A stretch of 64,000 nt of DNA from Dyadobacter sandarakinus (lineage in GTDB: Bacteria; Bacteroidota; Bacteroidia; Cytophagales; Spirosomataceae), in NCBI RefSeq assembly GCF_016894445.1, contig NZ_CP056775.1, forward strand, positions 1,676,001 through 1,740,000. Reading direction: 5' to 3'. Positions 27,010 through 36,302 of this stretch are shown here, piece after piece. Below the pieces are notes generated by a model that made no database searches, was not told the origin of the DNA, and was given only the letters and a program-made list of their open reading frames with translations. Each line of letters starts with the position of its first letter. The stretch's first letter is position 1. The translations under genes and the position numbers were made by a program.

Positions 27010-27046
27010 GATCCAGCCTTAAACAAGAGGCTGGATCATTTTTTTA
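27010..27046 (+). terminator. Rho-independent terminator of the receiver/kinase operon
   Basis: A perfect 10-bp stem (GATCCAGCCT / AGGCTGGATC) with an 8-nt loop is followed by seven T residues, 6 bp after the kinase stop codon. Classical intrinsic terminator. Confidence 0.9.
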
Positions 27047-27088
27047 TACAAACACCTGCATGGCACTGCCAGGATCCATCCTGCCCGG

Positions 27089-27280
27089 CTACCAGAGTTT
27101 TTCTTCCTTCATGAAGCCGGTAGCAGTGAGTACCTGCATGAGCAAGCTGGTCACCAGCATGGCACGAACCAGGATAAACAGGATCCGGTAATCGACCTGA
27201 GGTTCGAGCTGGACCGCAAAATAGTACAAGGAAATGTTGGTTACGACGAGTAAAAGAAAAGTAAAAACTTTGGCGATCAT
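27089..27280 (-). CDS. Small two-helix membrane protein (63 aa)
   Basis: ATG start. Two hydrophobic segments, about residues 4-24 and 31-52, joined by a short polar loop (QLEPQVDYR), and a charged tail MKEEKLW. No family recognised. The gene is divergent from the aldo/keto reductase with an 79-bp AT-rich gap that must hold both promoters. The clean membrane pattern and codon use make it a probable real gene, but length alone does not prove it. Confidence 0.5.
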   Translation of the reverse strand: MIAKVFTFLLLVVTNISLYYFAVQLEPQVDYRILFILVRAMLVTSLLMQVLTATGFMKEEKLW

Positions 27281-27359
27281 CTGATTTATGAGGTTTTTAA
27301 CTACTAAATTAATAAAGCTGTTTTAATTTCAAATACTGTAATAATTATAAAGTCTGCTT

Positions 27360-28391
27360 ATGGAACACAGACAATTGGGAGCATCCGGGCTGCATATTCC
27401 CGTTCTTAGTTTCGGTACCGCTACCTTTGGCGGTGGCAATGCATTTTTCAAAGCATGGGGCGACACCCAGCTGGACGAAGCACGCAAACTTGTTGATATT
27501 TGTCTGGAAGAAGGTGTTAACCTGTTTGACACCGCCAACGTATATTCACAGGGGATTTCGGAAGAGATTCTTGGCAAGGTGCTGCAGGGCCGGCGAAATG
27601 ATGTGCTCATTTCTACCAAGGCCACATTCCCGATGGGTAAGGGTGCCAATGATTTCGGCTCGGGCCGGTACCACCTGATTACCGCCTGCGAAGCCAGCCT
27701 CAAACGCCTCGGCACCGACCATATCGACATTTACCATATGCACGGGTTCGACGGCAACACCCCGGTTGAGGAAACCCTCCGCGCACTCGACGACCTGATC
27801 ACGGCCGGAAAGGTACGGTACATCGCCTGCTCCAACTTTTCGGGCTGGCACCTGATGAAATCGCTTTCGATCTCGGAAAAACATGGCTGGGCCAGGTATG
27901 TGGCCCATCAGGCTTACTACTCGCTGCTGGACCGGGAGTTTGAATGGGAGCTGATGCCCGCCGGCATTGACCAGCATGTGAGCACAATCGTATGGAGTCC
28001 GTTGTCATCGGGCAGGCTGAGCGGGAAGTTCCGGAGAGGGCAGCCGCTGCCGGAAGACAACCGGATGAACCAGGGCGGGACCCATGGTCCGGCGACGAAC
28101 TTCGAGCTGCTGTACAATATCGTGGATGCGCTTGATGAGATAGCGGAAGAAACGGGCAAGTCCGTAGCACAGGTTGCGCTCAACTGGCTTCTGCAGCGCC
28201 CGACGGTGGTCAACATCATCATCGGCGCCAGAAATGAAGAGCAGCTGCGGCAGAACCTCGGGGCTGCAGGCTGGAACCTCACCCTAGAACAGGTAAAAAA
28301 ACTGGATGCTGCAAGTGATCGCGACCCGGTTTATCCGTACTGGCATCAGCGGCAGAATACCCGGCTGAACCCGCTGCCCGGATTTTATTAA
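27360..28391 (+). CDS. Aldo/keto reductase
   Basis: 343 aa, ATG start. NAD(P)H-dependent oxidoreductase with a TIM-barrel fold. The catalytic tetrad is visible: D57, Y62 (NLFDTANVYS), K87 (VLISTKATF) and H128 (IYHMHGFD). The C-terminal cofactor region ITAGKVRYIACSNF and IIGARNEEQLRQNLGA are typical. It is closest in pattern to the YajO/Tas-type or AKR11-13-type aldo/keto reductases acting on carbonyl or sugar substrates; the substrate cannot be read from the sequence. It stands alone and ends at a strong bidirectional terminator. Confidence 0.93.
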   Translation: MEHRQLGASGLHIPVLSFGTATFGGGNAFFKAWGDTQLDEARKLVDICLEEGVNLFDTANVYSQGISEEILGKVLQGRRNDVLISTKATFPMGKGANDFGSGRYHLITACEASLKRLGTDHIDIYHMHGFDGNTPVEETLRALDDLITAGKVRYIACSNFSGWHLMKSLSISEKHGWARYVAHQAYYSLLDREFEWELMPAGIDQHVSTIVWSPLSSGRLSGKFRRGQPLPEDNRMNQGGTHGPATNFELLYNIVDALDEIAEETGKSVAQVALNWLLQRPTVVNIIIGARNEEQLRQNLGAAGWNLTLEQVKKLDAASDRDPVYPYWHQRQNTRLNPLPGFY

Positions 28392-28400
28392 ATTCCCGAA

Positions 28401-28430
28401 AAAGCCTTGCAGTACTAACTGCAAGGCTTT
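28401..28430. terminator. Bidirectional terminator between convergent genes
   Basis: A perfect 13-bp stem (AAAGCCTTGCAGT / ACTGCAAGGCTTT) with a 4-nt loop lies between the aldo/keto reductase and the oppositely oriented oxygenase, with A and T tracts on both sides, so it can stop transcripts in both directions. Confidence 0.9.
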
Positions 28431-29204
28431 TTAAATGCCCAATGCCAGCTTGATTGCCTGCGCTACCGGCGTATGATCCCCTCCTGCATTCAGACCGAGC
28501 GGACTTTTAAGTTCCAGCGCAGGCTGCGCCAGAAACCTCGGCATTGCTCCCCGGTGTGCCTGAGCTGCATGTACCAGAAATGGGTGACAAAGGTACACGG
28601 TGCCGGCCGGGCCCGTGGCAAGTACTTCCGGGCGCGCAGGCAGGAGGTCAAGCCGGGATGCCAGCTCCATAAATTCCAGCCCGTCCTCAACGGCTGTACT
28701 CAGCAGGCGCGCCACATCCAGATGTGAGCCGGAGCGAATCCGTGTAGGCGCGTCGGCAACAGTGATGTCAGAGTAAAGAAAAAGCATCAGCAGCGCACGT
28801 CCCTTCGAACGTACATTCACCCGCCATTTCAGATAATTATCGGGTTCGTCCCCGGGGAATGCAGCATCCACATGCCAGCCGTCGTCGCCTGGCGGCTGGT
28901 CGGAAGGGAAGCGTACGGGAAAAGTGCCCATACTCTGCCGGGGTATCCACCGGCTGCGTCCTACCAGCTGGTCGAAAGCCTCGTGGAGCACTGGTGTATT
29001 GGCAGAACTTACAAATGCAGGTTCGGAGTACATGCCCAGGCGTACCACGGGCAGAGTCCAGGTTGCAGGATCAGCTCGGTCAAAAGGCAGGTCCTGCCAG
29101 AGCCTGTCACGCACCTCCGCAGCCAATGCCGCGTCGAATGCATGGTCAATGCGCACAAAACCTTCCTGAATAAATTGGTCAATCTGCTGATCCGATAAGG
29201 CCAT
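28431..29204 (-). CDS. Phytanoyl-CoA dioxygenase (PhyH) family protein
   Basis: 257 aa from the ATG at 29204 (MALSDQQIDQF); an in-frame ATG at 29291 would add 29 residues without domain character. The family uses non-heme Fe(II) and 2-oxoglutarate to hydroxylate small molecules. The iron-binding H-x-D is visible in DGWHVDAAFPGDEPDNYLKW, and the distal His lies in LCHPFLVHAAQAHRG. An RIRSGSHLDVARLL stretch is typical of PhyH proteins. The substrate is unknown. Upstream is a small inverted repeat (AGTAT ... ATACT, 29301-29317) that could be an operator. Confidence 0.85.
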   Translation of the reverse strand: MALSDQQIDQFIQEGFVRIDHAFDAALAAEVRDRLWQDLPFDRADPATWTLPVVRLGMYSEPAFVSSANTPVLHEAFDQLVGRSRWIPRQSMGTFPVRFPSDQPPGDDGWHVDAAFPGDEPDNYLKWRVNVRSKGRALLMLFLYSDITVADAPTRIRSGSHLDVARLLSTAVEDGLEFMELASRLDLLPARPEVLATGPAGTVYLCHPFLVHAAQAHRGAMPRFLAQPALELKSPLGLNAGGDHTPVAQAIKLALGI

Positions 29205-29428
29205 ACATCCGGAATGTTGAAATGAATGTTGATCAGAAAGCGGGCAAAACGATTGGGTTACGCTGCGGCTTTTTGTTTTTACATCATGCATGCTTTTAAA
29301 AGTATAGCATACATACTATTTGCAAAAACAAAAAATTACCATGTAATACTAGTTCGTATATTGATCAAAGTTTTTCATTAAATTAGCGCTCCGTTTACAA
29401 AACGTTTCACCTCAATCAGTAACCTGTC

Positions 29429-29635
29429 ATGAAGTATTACCAGGTGCAGATGAAGACTGCACGTGATTGGATAACCCTGAATCATTACAACCGCCGCACC
29501 GGCTTTGTCACATTTCGTTCCGATGAAAAACTGTCGCGCGAAGAAGCGGAGACCCGTTTTCTGAAATTCCGGTCGAGCTACCGGGGATTGCAGTTCCGGA
29601 TTGTTGAACTGGCTTTTGAATCTTACAGTATGTAA
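29429..29635 (+). CDS. Small conserved-looking hypothetical protein (68 aa)
   Basis: ATG start. Compact soluble protein with alternating beta-like and charged helical parts (YYQVQMKTARDWITL, FVTFRSDEKLSREEAETRFLKFRSSY, LQFRIVELAF). No family recognised. It is a lone gene between divergent PhyH and the convergent TspO-like gene. The gap upstream (about 140-220 bp) is AT-rich and contains a TTG about 20 bp ahead of a TAAATTAG, a weak promoter match. Confidence 0.55.
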   Translation: MKYYQVQMKTARDWITLNHYNRRTGFVTFRSDEKLSREEAETRFLKFRSSYRGLQFRIVELAFESYSM

Positions 29636-29673
29636 ATACTTTACTACTCATCCTTTCCGGCCGCATGAACCTG

Positions 29674-29699
29674 TGCAGCGGTGTATTTTCACCGCTGCA
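29674..29699. terminator. Hairpin between convergent genes
   Basis: A perfect 10-bp stem (TGCAGCGGTG / CACCGCTGCA) with a 6-nt loop overlaps the stop codon region of the TspO-like gene. No T-tract follows on either strand, so function as a terminator is only possible, not clear. Confidence 0.35.
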
Positions 29700-30483
29700 T
29701 CATCTGAGCCTCTTCCTCGAAGTGCCGGCCCCGGCTGCGGTAGCCGTGCAAGCCGGTGCTGACGAGCGTTATAGCCGCCACGGCAATCGCGGCATAGGCA
29801 ATCCCGCGCATATCATTCCAGTTGGCGGCAGCCACGGCTACAATTCCCCATACACCCGCAATCGAAGATTCGCGCAGGTTGCGCGTCCAGGTGAGTGCAA
29901 TAAGAATGAGACCGGCAACAGCCAGCATAATGATCGTCCATACGGATTCTGCAATGCCGAAACCATTCCAGTTCATTTTGGTCAGAAATGCGGCTACATT
30001 GGCGACCAGTGCCACAATCACCCAACCGAGGTAAATGGCAAACGGCCACCAGACCAGCGCCAGCTTACGAAGGGGAACAAGGTCGAGCTCCATGCGGGTG
30101 CGGTATACGATAAGCACGAGCGTGGTGAGCAAGCCAACCATGATCAGTACTGAAAGTCCGGTATAATCATAGAGCCAGGCAATGATCCAGAGGGAGTTAA
30201 GCAGGCACGACAACACAAACAACCACCCGATCTGGCCTACTTCTTCAGGGCATGGCTTCGCATTGAACAATCCCCTGCTCTGGTAAATCACAAAGGCACC
30301 CAGACCAACATATATCAGGATCCATATCGAGAATGCGTAACCGTCGGGTGTGAAGAAGTTCTGGTAGGCAGCCGATACGGTGGCCATGGTACTGTCGGCA
30401 AAGATGCCGGTATTGGACAGATAGTTGATCACCAATGTGGCCAGCAAGGCGATAATATTGGCAATCTGTAGGGTTTTTCTCAT
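29689..30483 (-). CDS. TspO-like (tryptophan-rich sensory protein) membrane protein
   Basis: 264 aa, ATG start, about eight hydrophobic helices. Typical opening: an N-terminal helix, NYLSNTGIFADSTMATVSAAYQNFFTPDGYAFSIWILIYVGLG, then LNSLWIIAWLYDYTGLSVLIM and ALVWWPFAIYLGWV. Proteins of this layout are annotated tryptophan-rich sensory proteins and are related to TspO, which binds porphyrins or sterols and affects stress responses. It is about 100 residues longer than classical TspO, as in other Bacteroidota and Bacillota members. The ligand is unknown. Confidence 0.75.
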   Translation of the reverse strand: MRKTLQIANIIALLATLVINYLSNTGIFADSTMATVSAAYQNFFTPDGYAFSIWILIYVGLGAFVIYQSRGLFNAKPCPEEVGQIGWLFVLSCLLNSLWIIAWLYDYTGLSVLIMVGLLTTLVLIVYRTRMELDLVPLRKLALVWWPFAIYLGWVIVALVANVAAFLTKMNWNGFGIAESVWTIIMLAVAGLILIALTWTRNLRESSIAGVWGIVAVAAANWNDMRGIAYAAIAVAAITLVSTGLHGYRSRGRHFEEEAQMMQR

Positions 30484-30548
30484 AAATTCCGGGATAAGCA
30501 GGTTGGTGTTCCGGCATGAGAGGTTTAAAAATTATGCCATGCCCTGTC

Positions 30549-32078
30549 CTACTCGCGATACCGCTCCCGGGCTTCGGCTACTTCCTTCCTAATCCGCGCA
30601 TTGATGTCCGTTTTTGCATTTAAAAACAAGAAAACCGTGGTACCCTGCTCCCGGGCATAACGATTGGTAACTGCACCGGTAGCAAAACCCTGCTGGAAAA
30701 AAGGCCCGGTCTCAGCCATTTCAAGCTTGTTTTCAGGCCAGGTCTTCACGCGTATGAGGTGCCTGTACTTTGTTTTCAGGTCAAACCAGAAAACATAATC
30801 GGCATTGAAAGACACGGCCTGCACATGGCGGCGTGTATAAAAATTGATCGCACCCGCCTGGCCGTAATTATCGCAGAGTACCAGCGTAGCTGCCGGGTCG
30901 GGAGAGGCCGCGTAGGCCTTGTCTACTTTGGCGGCAAGTTCTTTCCAGCCCAGCATGTCGGCAAAATCCTGCGGCAGCGGATGCTCACGGCCATCCTCCC
31001 AGCGCAGCATCCCCACTTTACGGTAACGTTCGGGCTCGTCGATGAAAGCCTGCGGACGCTTGTTGGGGAATGCGATCCGGTACAGCGGGATAAACAGCAG
31101 GACAGGCAAAATCACCAGCGCGGGCCTGATGATGGCCGCCCACCGGCCTTTGACACGATTGGAAAGGAAAACCGACCCGAATGCAATGTAAATCGGATAA
31201 AGACCGATCGCATAGTAACCTTTTGCCCTTAAAAACAGAAACACCGCCAGGGTGATAAAAATGGAAAAGAACAGGAACCGCCAGCTGGCAAAGGGCTTGT
31301 AAGTCAGCAAAGCATACAATGCAGCCGCAATCACGACCCACGATCCGGAAAAGTAAATCAGCTGTTCTTTCAGGAAATCGGCCCGGCTTACGTTTACGAG
31401 CTGGGTTGCGGCGAGCTCTTTCATATGGTGAAAAACCGGAAAATGGTTGGCATACTGCCACACCAGGTTCGGCAGTACCAGTACCAGCGCAAGCAGAGCC
31501 GCCAGGTACAGGTGTTTGTCCAGAAAAATTTTCCGCTGGGCCGTCAGCACCCACGCAGGCACGAGGCCGACAGCCAGGAATGCAATGTTGTATTTGTTTA
31601 AAAAACTGAATGCAAATACGACTCCCGCTGCATAGATCCATCCCGGCCGGAGCGTGGCCGTGTACCTGATCAGTGTAAAATAAAGGAGTGTCCAGCCGAG
31701 CACATCGGCGGAGTTGGGCTGGTAGAGCTGGTTCAGGCGCAGCAGTACCGAAAAGAGTACGCAGGTAGCAGCCAGTATCCGCGCAAAAAGATCTCCGCCC
31801 AGTGCCTCCACCGTTTTCCAGACCGTCAATATCGTGAGCACACCGAACAAAGCGGGCACAAGCCTCACCCAGAACACACCCCCGCCGAGCAAGTGGATCA
31901 CCCACGAAACCCAGGAAGTAAAGGGCGGCACAGACAGGTAGCCCCAGGCCAGGTGCCGGCCCTGGTCGAGGTGCAGGTATTCATCGCGGTGCAGGTCATA
32001 CTCCGGACTGATCAGAAAGTATTGCAATGCGAGTTTTAAAACAACAAAACCGAGCAGGATGGCAGTGTTACGGTTCAT
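30549..32078 (-). CDS. Glycosyltransferase family 39 membrane protein (ArnT-like)
   Basis: 509 aa from the ATG at 32078; a TTG 15 codons earlier also opens the frame. An integral membrane protein with about ten to twelve helices. The first loop holds the acidic motif of GT-C transferases (SPEYDLHRDEYLHLDQGRHLAWGY). The polar C-terminal part (from about residue 340) includes LVLCDNYGQAGAINFYTRRH. GT39 enzymes such as ArnT or PMT move a sugar from a polyprenyl-phosphate carrier to lipid A or protein on the periplasmic side. The acceptor cannot be told here; no arn genes are nearby. Confidence 0.85.
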   Translation of the reverse strand: MNRNTAILLGFVVLKLALQYFLISPEYDLHRDEYLHLDQGRHLAWGYLSVPPFTSWVSWVIHLLGGGVFWVRLVPALFGVLTILTVWKTVEALGGDLFARILAATCVLFSVLLRLNQLYQPNSADVLGWTLLYFTLIRYTATLRPGWIYAAGVVFAFSFLNKYNIAFLAVGLVPAWVLTAQRKIFLDKHLYLAALLALVLVLPNLVWQYANHFPVFHHMKELAATQLVNVSRADFLKEQLIYFSGSWVVIAAALYALLTYKPFASWRFLFFSIFITLAVFLFLRAKGYYAIGLYPIYIAFGSVFLSNRVKGRWAAIIRPALVILPVLLFIPLYRIAFPNKRPQAFIDEPERYRKVGMLRWEDGREHPLPQDFADMLGWKELAAKVDKAYAASPDPAATLVLCDNYGQAGAINFYTRRHVQAVSFNADYVFWFDLKTKYRHLIRVKTWPENKLEMAETGPFFQQGFATGAVTNRYAREQGTTVFLFLNAKTDINARIRKEVAEARERYRE

Positions 32079-32338
32079 GGGAAAGCAGGCGGGAATAATG
32101 GCCTGTATGGCGCAAAGTATCAATCTTTGCTGAAAGCCTGTACATCTGACGTTTGTAAATACATGAACGGATTACAGCTGCATCGAATGCCGCTTTGGCC
32201 AGGTGCCGGAATGATGCACGGTTGAGCCTGCAATCCCGACAGTTCAACGATGCTTTCCGACGTCCCGGGAATGTGCCTGTTACAGGTTGCTGCCTGTGCT
32301 GGTATCTTTAAACCGTCAACCAAACCATCGTCCCCAGT

Positions 32339-33328
32339 ATGAGAGCGACCGTTCTGCCTACCAAGGAAGTGTATGATTTCAGCGTGCTGCCCAATCCCCT
32401 GGGCGTGGGAACTCAGCCTGCCTCTGCGCGGGACGGCTACGATGTGCATGAACATCCGCAGGTGGGACGGATGGAATTTCATAATGAATCGTTCAGGTAC
32501 ATGCATGTGGTGGATATGAAATGGAAATCGCGGGAGGCGGTAAGCCTGCTGAACGACATTCCGACCGACACGGTGAATTTCAATTTCCAGCTGCGGGGCA
32601 ACAACTTTGTCAAGTTTACGGGTTTCAAAGAGGGTATATCTTCCCATAGCGGCGAGCATTCCATTTTTCATCACCCCGAAGGCACTTTTTGCAACTCCAT
32701 ACCGGCTGATTATTACATGGAGGTTTTTCATATCAGCCTCGACAAGGGATTTTTTGCGTCGGCCATTTGTGGGGACGATCGCTGGACGGAACAGATGCAA
32801 CGCAACCTGAACCTGCACCGCTGCTTTACAGGCTATAACAAACCCCTTGAAATCACGCCCCGGATGTGGCAGCTCATCGGGGAAATCCGCAGCTATCGCA
32901 CAGGCGGGCCGATGCGCAACCTCATGGTACAATCCAGGGCGCTTGAACTGGTGGCACTGCAGATCGAGCAGATGCGCACACCTGCTGCAATACCTCCCGA
33001 CTTGCGGCCTGACGAGGTAGAAAAGCTGCATTTTCTGAAAACGTACCTTGATGCCAACTTCCTGTCGGAGCTTACCCTGGCTGAGCTGAGCCGCTGCTGC
33101 GTGCTGAATGAGTTCAAGGTAAAAAGGGGTTTCAAGCTACTTTTTGAAATGTCGGTTTTCAGTTATTTGAAAAAGAAAAGGATGGAATATGCGGGCGAAC
33201 TACTTCAAAAAAAGGGTTTGACTGTGGACGAAGTTTCGGATATATTGGGTTATGAGCATGCGCAACATTTTTCAACAGCCTTCAAAAATTTCATGGGCGT
33301 TAGTCCTTCCGTTTACCGCAGGCAATGA
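32339..33328 (+). CDS. AraC family transcriptional regulator
   Basis: 329 aa, ATG start. The C-terminal 100 residues form the double helix-turn-helix of AraC proteins (LTLAELSRCCVLNEFKVKRGFKLLFEMSVFSYLKKKRM, then VDEVSDILGYEHAQHFSTAFKNFMGVSPSVYRRQ). The N-terminal domain (residues 1-220) is not a recognised sugar-binding domain; it has HEHPQVG and FHHPEGTFCNSIP stretches. A 13-bp gap separates it from a LytS-type kinase gene, so the four genes 32339-36285 look like one operon. About 260 bp upstream is free of genes and should contain the promoter. Confidence 0.9.
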   Translation: MRATVLPTKEVYDFSVLPNPLGVGTQPASARDGYDVHEHPQVGRMEFHNESFRYMHVVDMKWKSREAVSLLNDIPTDTVNFNFQLRGNNFVKFTGFKEGISSHSGEHSIFHHPEGTFCNSIPADYYMEVFHISLDKGFFASAICGDDRWTEQMQRNLNLHRCFTGYNKPLEITPRMWQLIGEIRSYRTGGPMRNLMVQSRALELVALQIEQMRTPAAIPPDLRPDEVEKLHFLKTYLDANFLSELTLAELSRCCVLNEFKVKRGFKLLFEMSVFSYLKKKRMEYAGELLQKKGLTVDEVSDILGYEHAQHFSTAFKNFMGVSPSVYRRQ

Positions 33329-33341
33329 AAGCGGTACCCGC

Positions 33342-34415
33342 ATGGCATGGGGTGAGAGTTTGGTAAAACCGGGGCGCGGCGACCGTGCGCGCATGTTCGT
33401 CATCCTGCTTGTGCTGTCTCTAATGGTGCCGCTGGCCGGTTTTGGATGCTGGGGAAACTACTACTTCACCTCCCTGCCGGTATTTGCTACCGGAAGTATG
33501 CTCAATGCAGCGGTGGTGCTGCTGGCGCTCCATGCCGGCAGGTTCAGCTACCGGTACGTGGCCGGCCTGTACAATCAGACAAACCAGTCGGTGTACCGAG
33601 TACTGCTGCTTTTTCTGCTGTATGCAGGCACACATCTGGCGCTGATGTATTTTGCATTCCTGATCTACGACCGGTTCAGGCTGTTCGGATTTCAGCTGAA
33701 CACAGGTAGAGCTTTATGGATGACGTTTTTCGTGGCGAGCGGCTCGCTGATTGCTGCCGGGCTCACGGAGCTTGTGTTTACGTTTACCCAGTGGCGTGAC
33801 AATCATGATGAACTTCAGCAGCTCGAACAACGCCAGCTCCAGAGCGAGCTGGAAGCTGTAAAGCAGCAGGTCAATCCGCATTTTCTTTTTAATTGTCTCA
33901 ACTCACTGTCGGTCCTGATCTCGGAGGCACCTTCTACGGCCGAGAAGTTTGTGGATGAAATGTCGAAGGTGTACCGCTACCAGCTCAGCGTAGCCGGGCC
34001 GGACAAGGAGAATGTGCTCGTGCCGCTCGATTCGGAGATCCGTTTTATCAGATCATATACCTACCTGCTTGAAACGCGGTTTGAGACAGGCATCTGCATC
34101 ACCCTGGATATTGCCGACCTGTACCTGACCGGGCAAATGGCCCCGCTGACCCTGCAGACACTGATCGACAATGCGATCAGGCACAATGTAGTTGCCAATG
34201 ACCATCCCCTGCATATCAGCATCCGCACGACCCCTACCGGGCAGCTTGAAGTGCGTAACAACCTGCAGAGACGATCCGTGCGCGCTCCGTTCAACAGTGC
34301 AGGGCTGAGCGTGCTGATCTCGCGGTACAGGTTTCTGTTCAAGCAGGCCGGTACTATCCAGGTTCGTGAGGACAACCAATGTTTCACCGTGACGCTGCCG
34401 CTGATATTTACATGA
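33342..34415 (+). CDS. LytS-type sensor histidine kinase 1 (possibly degenerate)
   Basis: 357 aa from the ATG at 33342; an earlier in-frame start lies inside the araC-like gene and is rejected. Four hydrophobic helices (about residues 15-150) are followed by a His_kinase domain with H180 (QVNPHFLFNCLNSLSVLI) and an ATPase domain (LTLQTLIDNAIRHN). The G-box near the C-terminus is SAGLSVLISRY instead of the usual GLGLxN pattern, so ATP binding may be weakened and this copy may act as a helper for the next kinase (inference). It overlaps kinase 2 by ATGA. Confidence 0.88.
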   Translation: MAWGESLVKPGRGDRARMFVILLVLSLMVPLAGFGCWGNYYFTSLPVFATGSMLNAAVVLLALHAGRFSYRYVAGLYNQTNQSVYRVLLLFLLYAGTHLALMYFAFLIYDRFRLFGFQLNTGRALWMTFFVASGSLIAAGLTELVFTFTQWRDNHDELQQLEQRQLQSELEAVKQQVNPHFLFNCLNSLSVLISEAPSTAEKFVDEMSKVYRYQLSVAGPDKENVLVPLDSEIRFIRSYTYLLETRFETGICITLDIADLYLTGQMAPLTLQTLIDNAIRHNVVANDHPLHISIRTTPTGQLEVRNNLQRRSVRAPFNSAGLSVLISRYRFLFKQAGTIQVREDNQCFTVTLPLIFT

Positions 34416-35491
34416 ACGCATTGCCTGCATACAGTTCCATCGGTCGTACCATCTGGGTAAGCCTGTTTGGCAGGTGGATGTTCGCCCTGCTTGTACCCTG
34501 GTTTGTACCGACGATCAGCTACCTTCTCATTGGTCCGCCCTACCTGGAAAGTTTCAGCAACTTCGCACTGGGCACACTCATGATCTTTGTGATGACTGTG
34601 GTGGCGTTTGTCCCGCACGACTGGGCGGCACAATATGTAGCGCGCAAATACCCGTCGCTCAACATGTCGCTTAAACGGGGCTTTTACACGGCCCTGGCTT
34701 TCTGGATCCTGACGTTTCTGTACGTATCATTTTATGCGCTGCTCATCATCCGCTTCAAACCTTTTCACGCGGAGCTTGATGCCGGGAAGATGGTTAATGT
34801 GTACATTTTTGAATTCTTTGCGGTACTGCTGCTGACCGGCCTTTATGAGCTTAATTATTCCCTCAATAAATGGCGGACGATCAACATCAACAAGGAAGCT
34901 ATGAAAAAAGCGGGCATGCAGGGGCAGCTGCAAAGTCTGAAAAGCCAGGTGAATCCGCATTTTTTATTCAACAGCCTGAATACGCTTTCGGCCCTCATCA
35001 CCGATGAGCCGGAGCGGGCCGAACAGTTTGTGGATGAGATGGCGAAGGTATACCGCTACCTGCTGCAGACCAACCAGAACGAGCTGACTACCGTCGCTAC
35101 CGAAGTGCGGTTTGTGCAATCGTACTTCCACCTGCTGCGCACCCGGCACGACACAGGCGTGGAACTTACCATTGACATTGCAGAGGCCGACCTGCACCGG
35201 AGCATTCCGCCCCTGACCCTGCAGCTGCTGCTTGAAAATGCGGTCAAGCACAATGCAATCCTGGAACAAACTCCCCTGCACGTCACGATCAGGTCCATTG
35301 GTGATGACCGGCTGGAAGTGAAAAACAACGTACTCGAAAAATCGACCCCGGTGAAGTCAACCCGGCTTGGCCTGGCCAACATCATGGCCAAATATAAACT
35401 GCTTTCCGACCGCAGGCCGGTGATTGAGGCCGGTACGGAATCCTTTACCGTCACACTCCCACTGATCGACGTAAAAACTGAACATCCATGA
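34412..35491 (+). CDS. LytS-type sensor histidine kinase 2
   Basis: 359 aa from the ATG at 34412, which overlaps the stop of kinase 1 (ATGA). Four hydrophobic helices (about 12-155) precede the His_kinase domain with H183 (QVNPHFLFNSLNTLSALI) and an ATPase domain with N-box LENAVKHN and G-box RLGLANIMAKY. It is a paralogue of the preceding kinase with the same membrane layout. The stop codon overlaps the ATG of the LytTR regulator, which is its likely partner. Confidence 0.93.
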   Translation: MNALPAYSSIGRTIWVSLFGRWMFALLVPWFVPTISYLLIGPPYLESFSNFALGTLMIFVMTVVAFVPHDWAAQYVARKYPSLNMSLKRGFYTALAFWILTFLYVSFYALLIIRFKPFHAELDAGKMVNVYIFEFFAVLLLTGLYELNYSLNKWRTININKEAMKKAGMQGQLQSLKSQVNPHFLFNSLNTLSALITDEPERAEQFVDEMAKVYRYLLQTNQNELTTVATEVRFVQSYFHLLRTRHDTGVELTIDIAEADLHRSIPPLTLQLLLENAVKHNAILEQTPLHVTIRSIGDDRLEVKNNVLEKSTPVKSTRLGLANIMAKYKLLSDRRPVIEAGTESFTVTLPLIDVKTEHP

Positions 35492-36285
35492 ACGTACTGA
35501 TTGTTGAAGATGAAAAGTTCGCTGTGCGCAAGCTTACCAAGCTGCTGGAAGAAACCGCGCCCGAACTGGTGATCAGCGGTATTACCCCGAGCATAGCCGC
35601 AACGGTAGAGTGGCTTGCCGAAAACCGCCGACTGGGCGGCAGTGAGCCTGATATCATCTTTCTTGACATTGAGCTCGCCGACGGTCAGAGTTTTGAGATC
35701 TTCAACCGGATCGAGGTAAAAAGTACGATCATTTTCACGACTTCGTATGACGAGTATGCCCTGCAGGCATTTAAGGTCAACAGCATTGACTACCTTCTGA
35801 AACCCGTACAGCAGGAAGACCTGCAGCGCAGCATACGCAAGTACTACGACCTTACCGGCACCCAGAAATCGGCGGCAACTTCGCTCCTGCCGCCCGATCT
35901 TGAAAATATATTGCGCAACCTGCAGTTACAGCAGCCACAAACCGAATACCGGAGGCGTTTTCTCGTAAAGCAGGGCGCGCGCCTGCTCTCGGTAGAAACA
36001 GGTGATATTGCTTACTTCTACATTGAAGAGTGCATCAGTTTTTTCAAAAATCACCAGGGCCAGAAGTTCGTGATCGACTATAAAATGGATGATCTCGAAA
36101 ACGTGCTTGACCCTGCGAAGTTTTTCAGGATCAATCGCGGAATGATGATCACGCACCAGGCGGTCTTACAGATCCAGCCCTACTACAATCACCGGCTGGC
36201 TCTCACATTGAAGCCGCTTTACGAAAAAGAAACGATCGTGAGCCGCGAACGTGCGAATGATTTTAAAATCTGGATGGGTAAGTAG
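35488..36285 (+). CDS. LytTR-type response regulator
   Basis: 265 aa, ATG start overlapping the kinase stop (ATGA). Receiver domain (residues 3-120) with phosphoacceptor D60 (DIIFLDIELADG) and K102 region (DYLLKPVQ). LytTR DNA-binding domain (about 150-262): FLVKQGARLLSVETGDIAYFYIEECISFF ... FFRINRGMMITHQAV. LytTR regulators bind direct repeats upstream of target genes. The pair with the two LytS-type kinases forms one two-component unit; no obvious target gene stands next to it. Confidence 0.94.
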   Translation: MNVLIVEDEKFAVRKLTKLLEETAPELVISGITPSIAATVEWLAENRRLGGSEPDIIFLDIELADGQSFEIFNRIEVKSTIIFTTSYDEYALQAFKVNSIDYLLKPVQQEDLQRSIRKYYDLTGTQKSAATSLLPPDLENILRNLQLQQPQTEYRRRFLVKQGARLLSVETGDIAYFYIEECISFFKNHQGQKFVIDYKMDDLENVLDPAKFFRINRGMMITHQAVLQIQPYYNHRLALTLKPLYEKETIVSRERANDFKIWMGK

Positions 36286-36302
36286 GCACTTTCAGCCGGG
36301 CA

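Noticed and set aside
33252..33341. Earlier start of LytS-type kinase 1
   Set aside because: It would overlap the end of the AraC gene by 77 bp; the ATG at 33342 is better placed 13 bp after the AraC stop.
33342..35491. Possible single kinase gene split by a frameshift
   Set aside because: Both parts hold complete membrane and kinase domains with their own H-box, so they are two tandem paralogues joined by ATGA.
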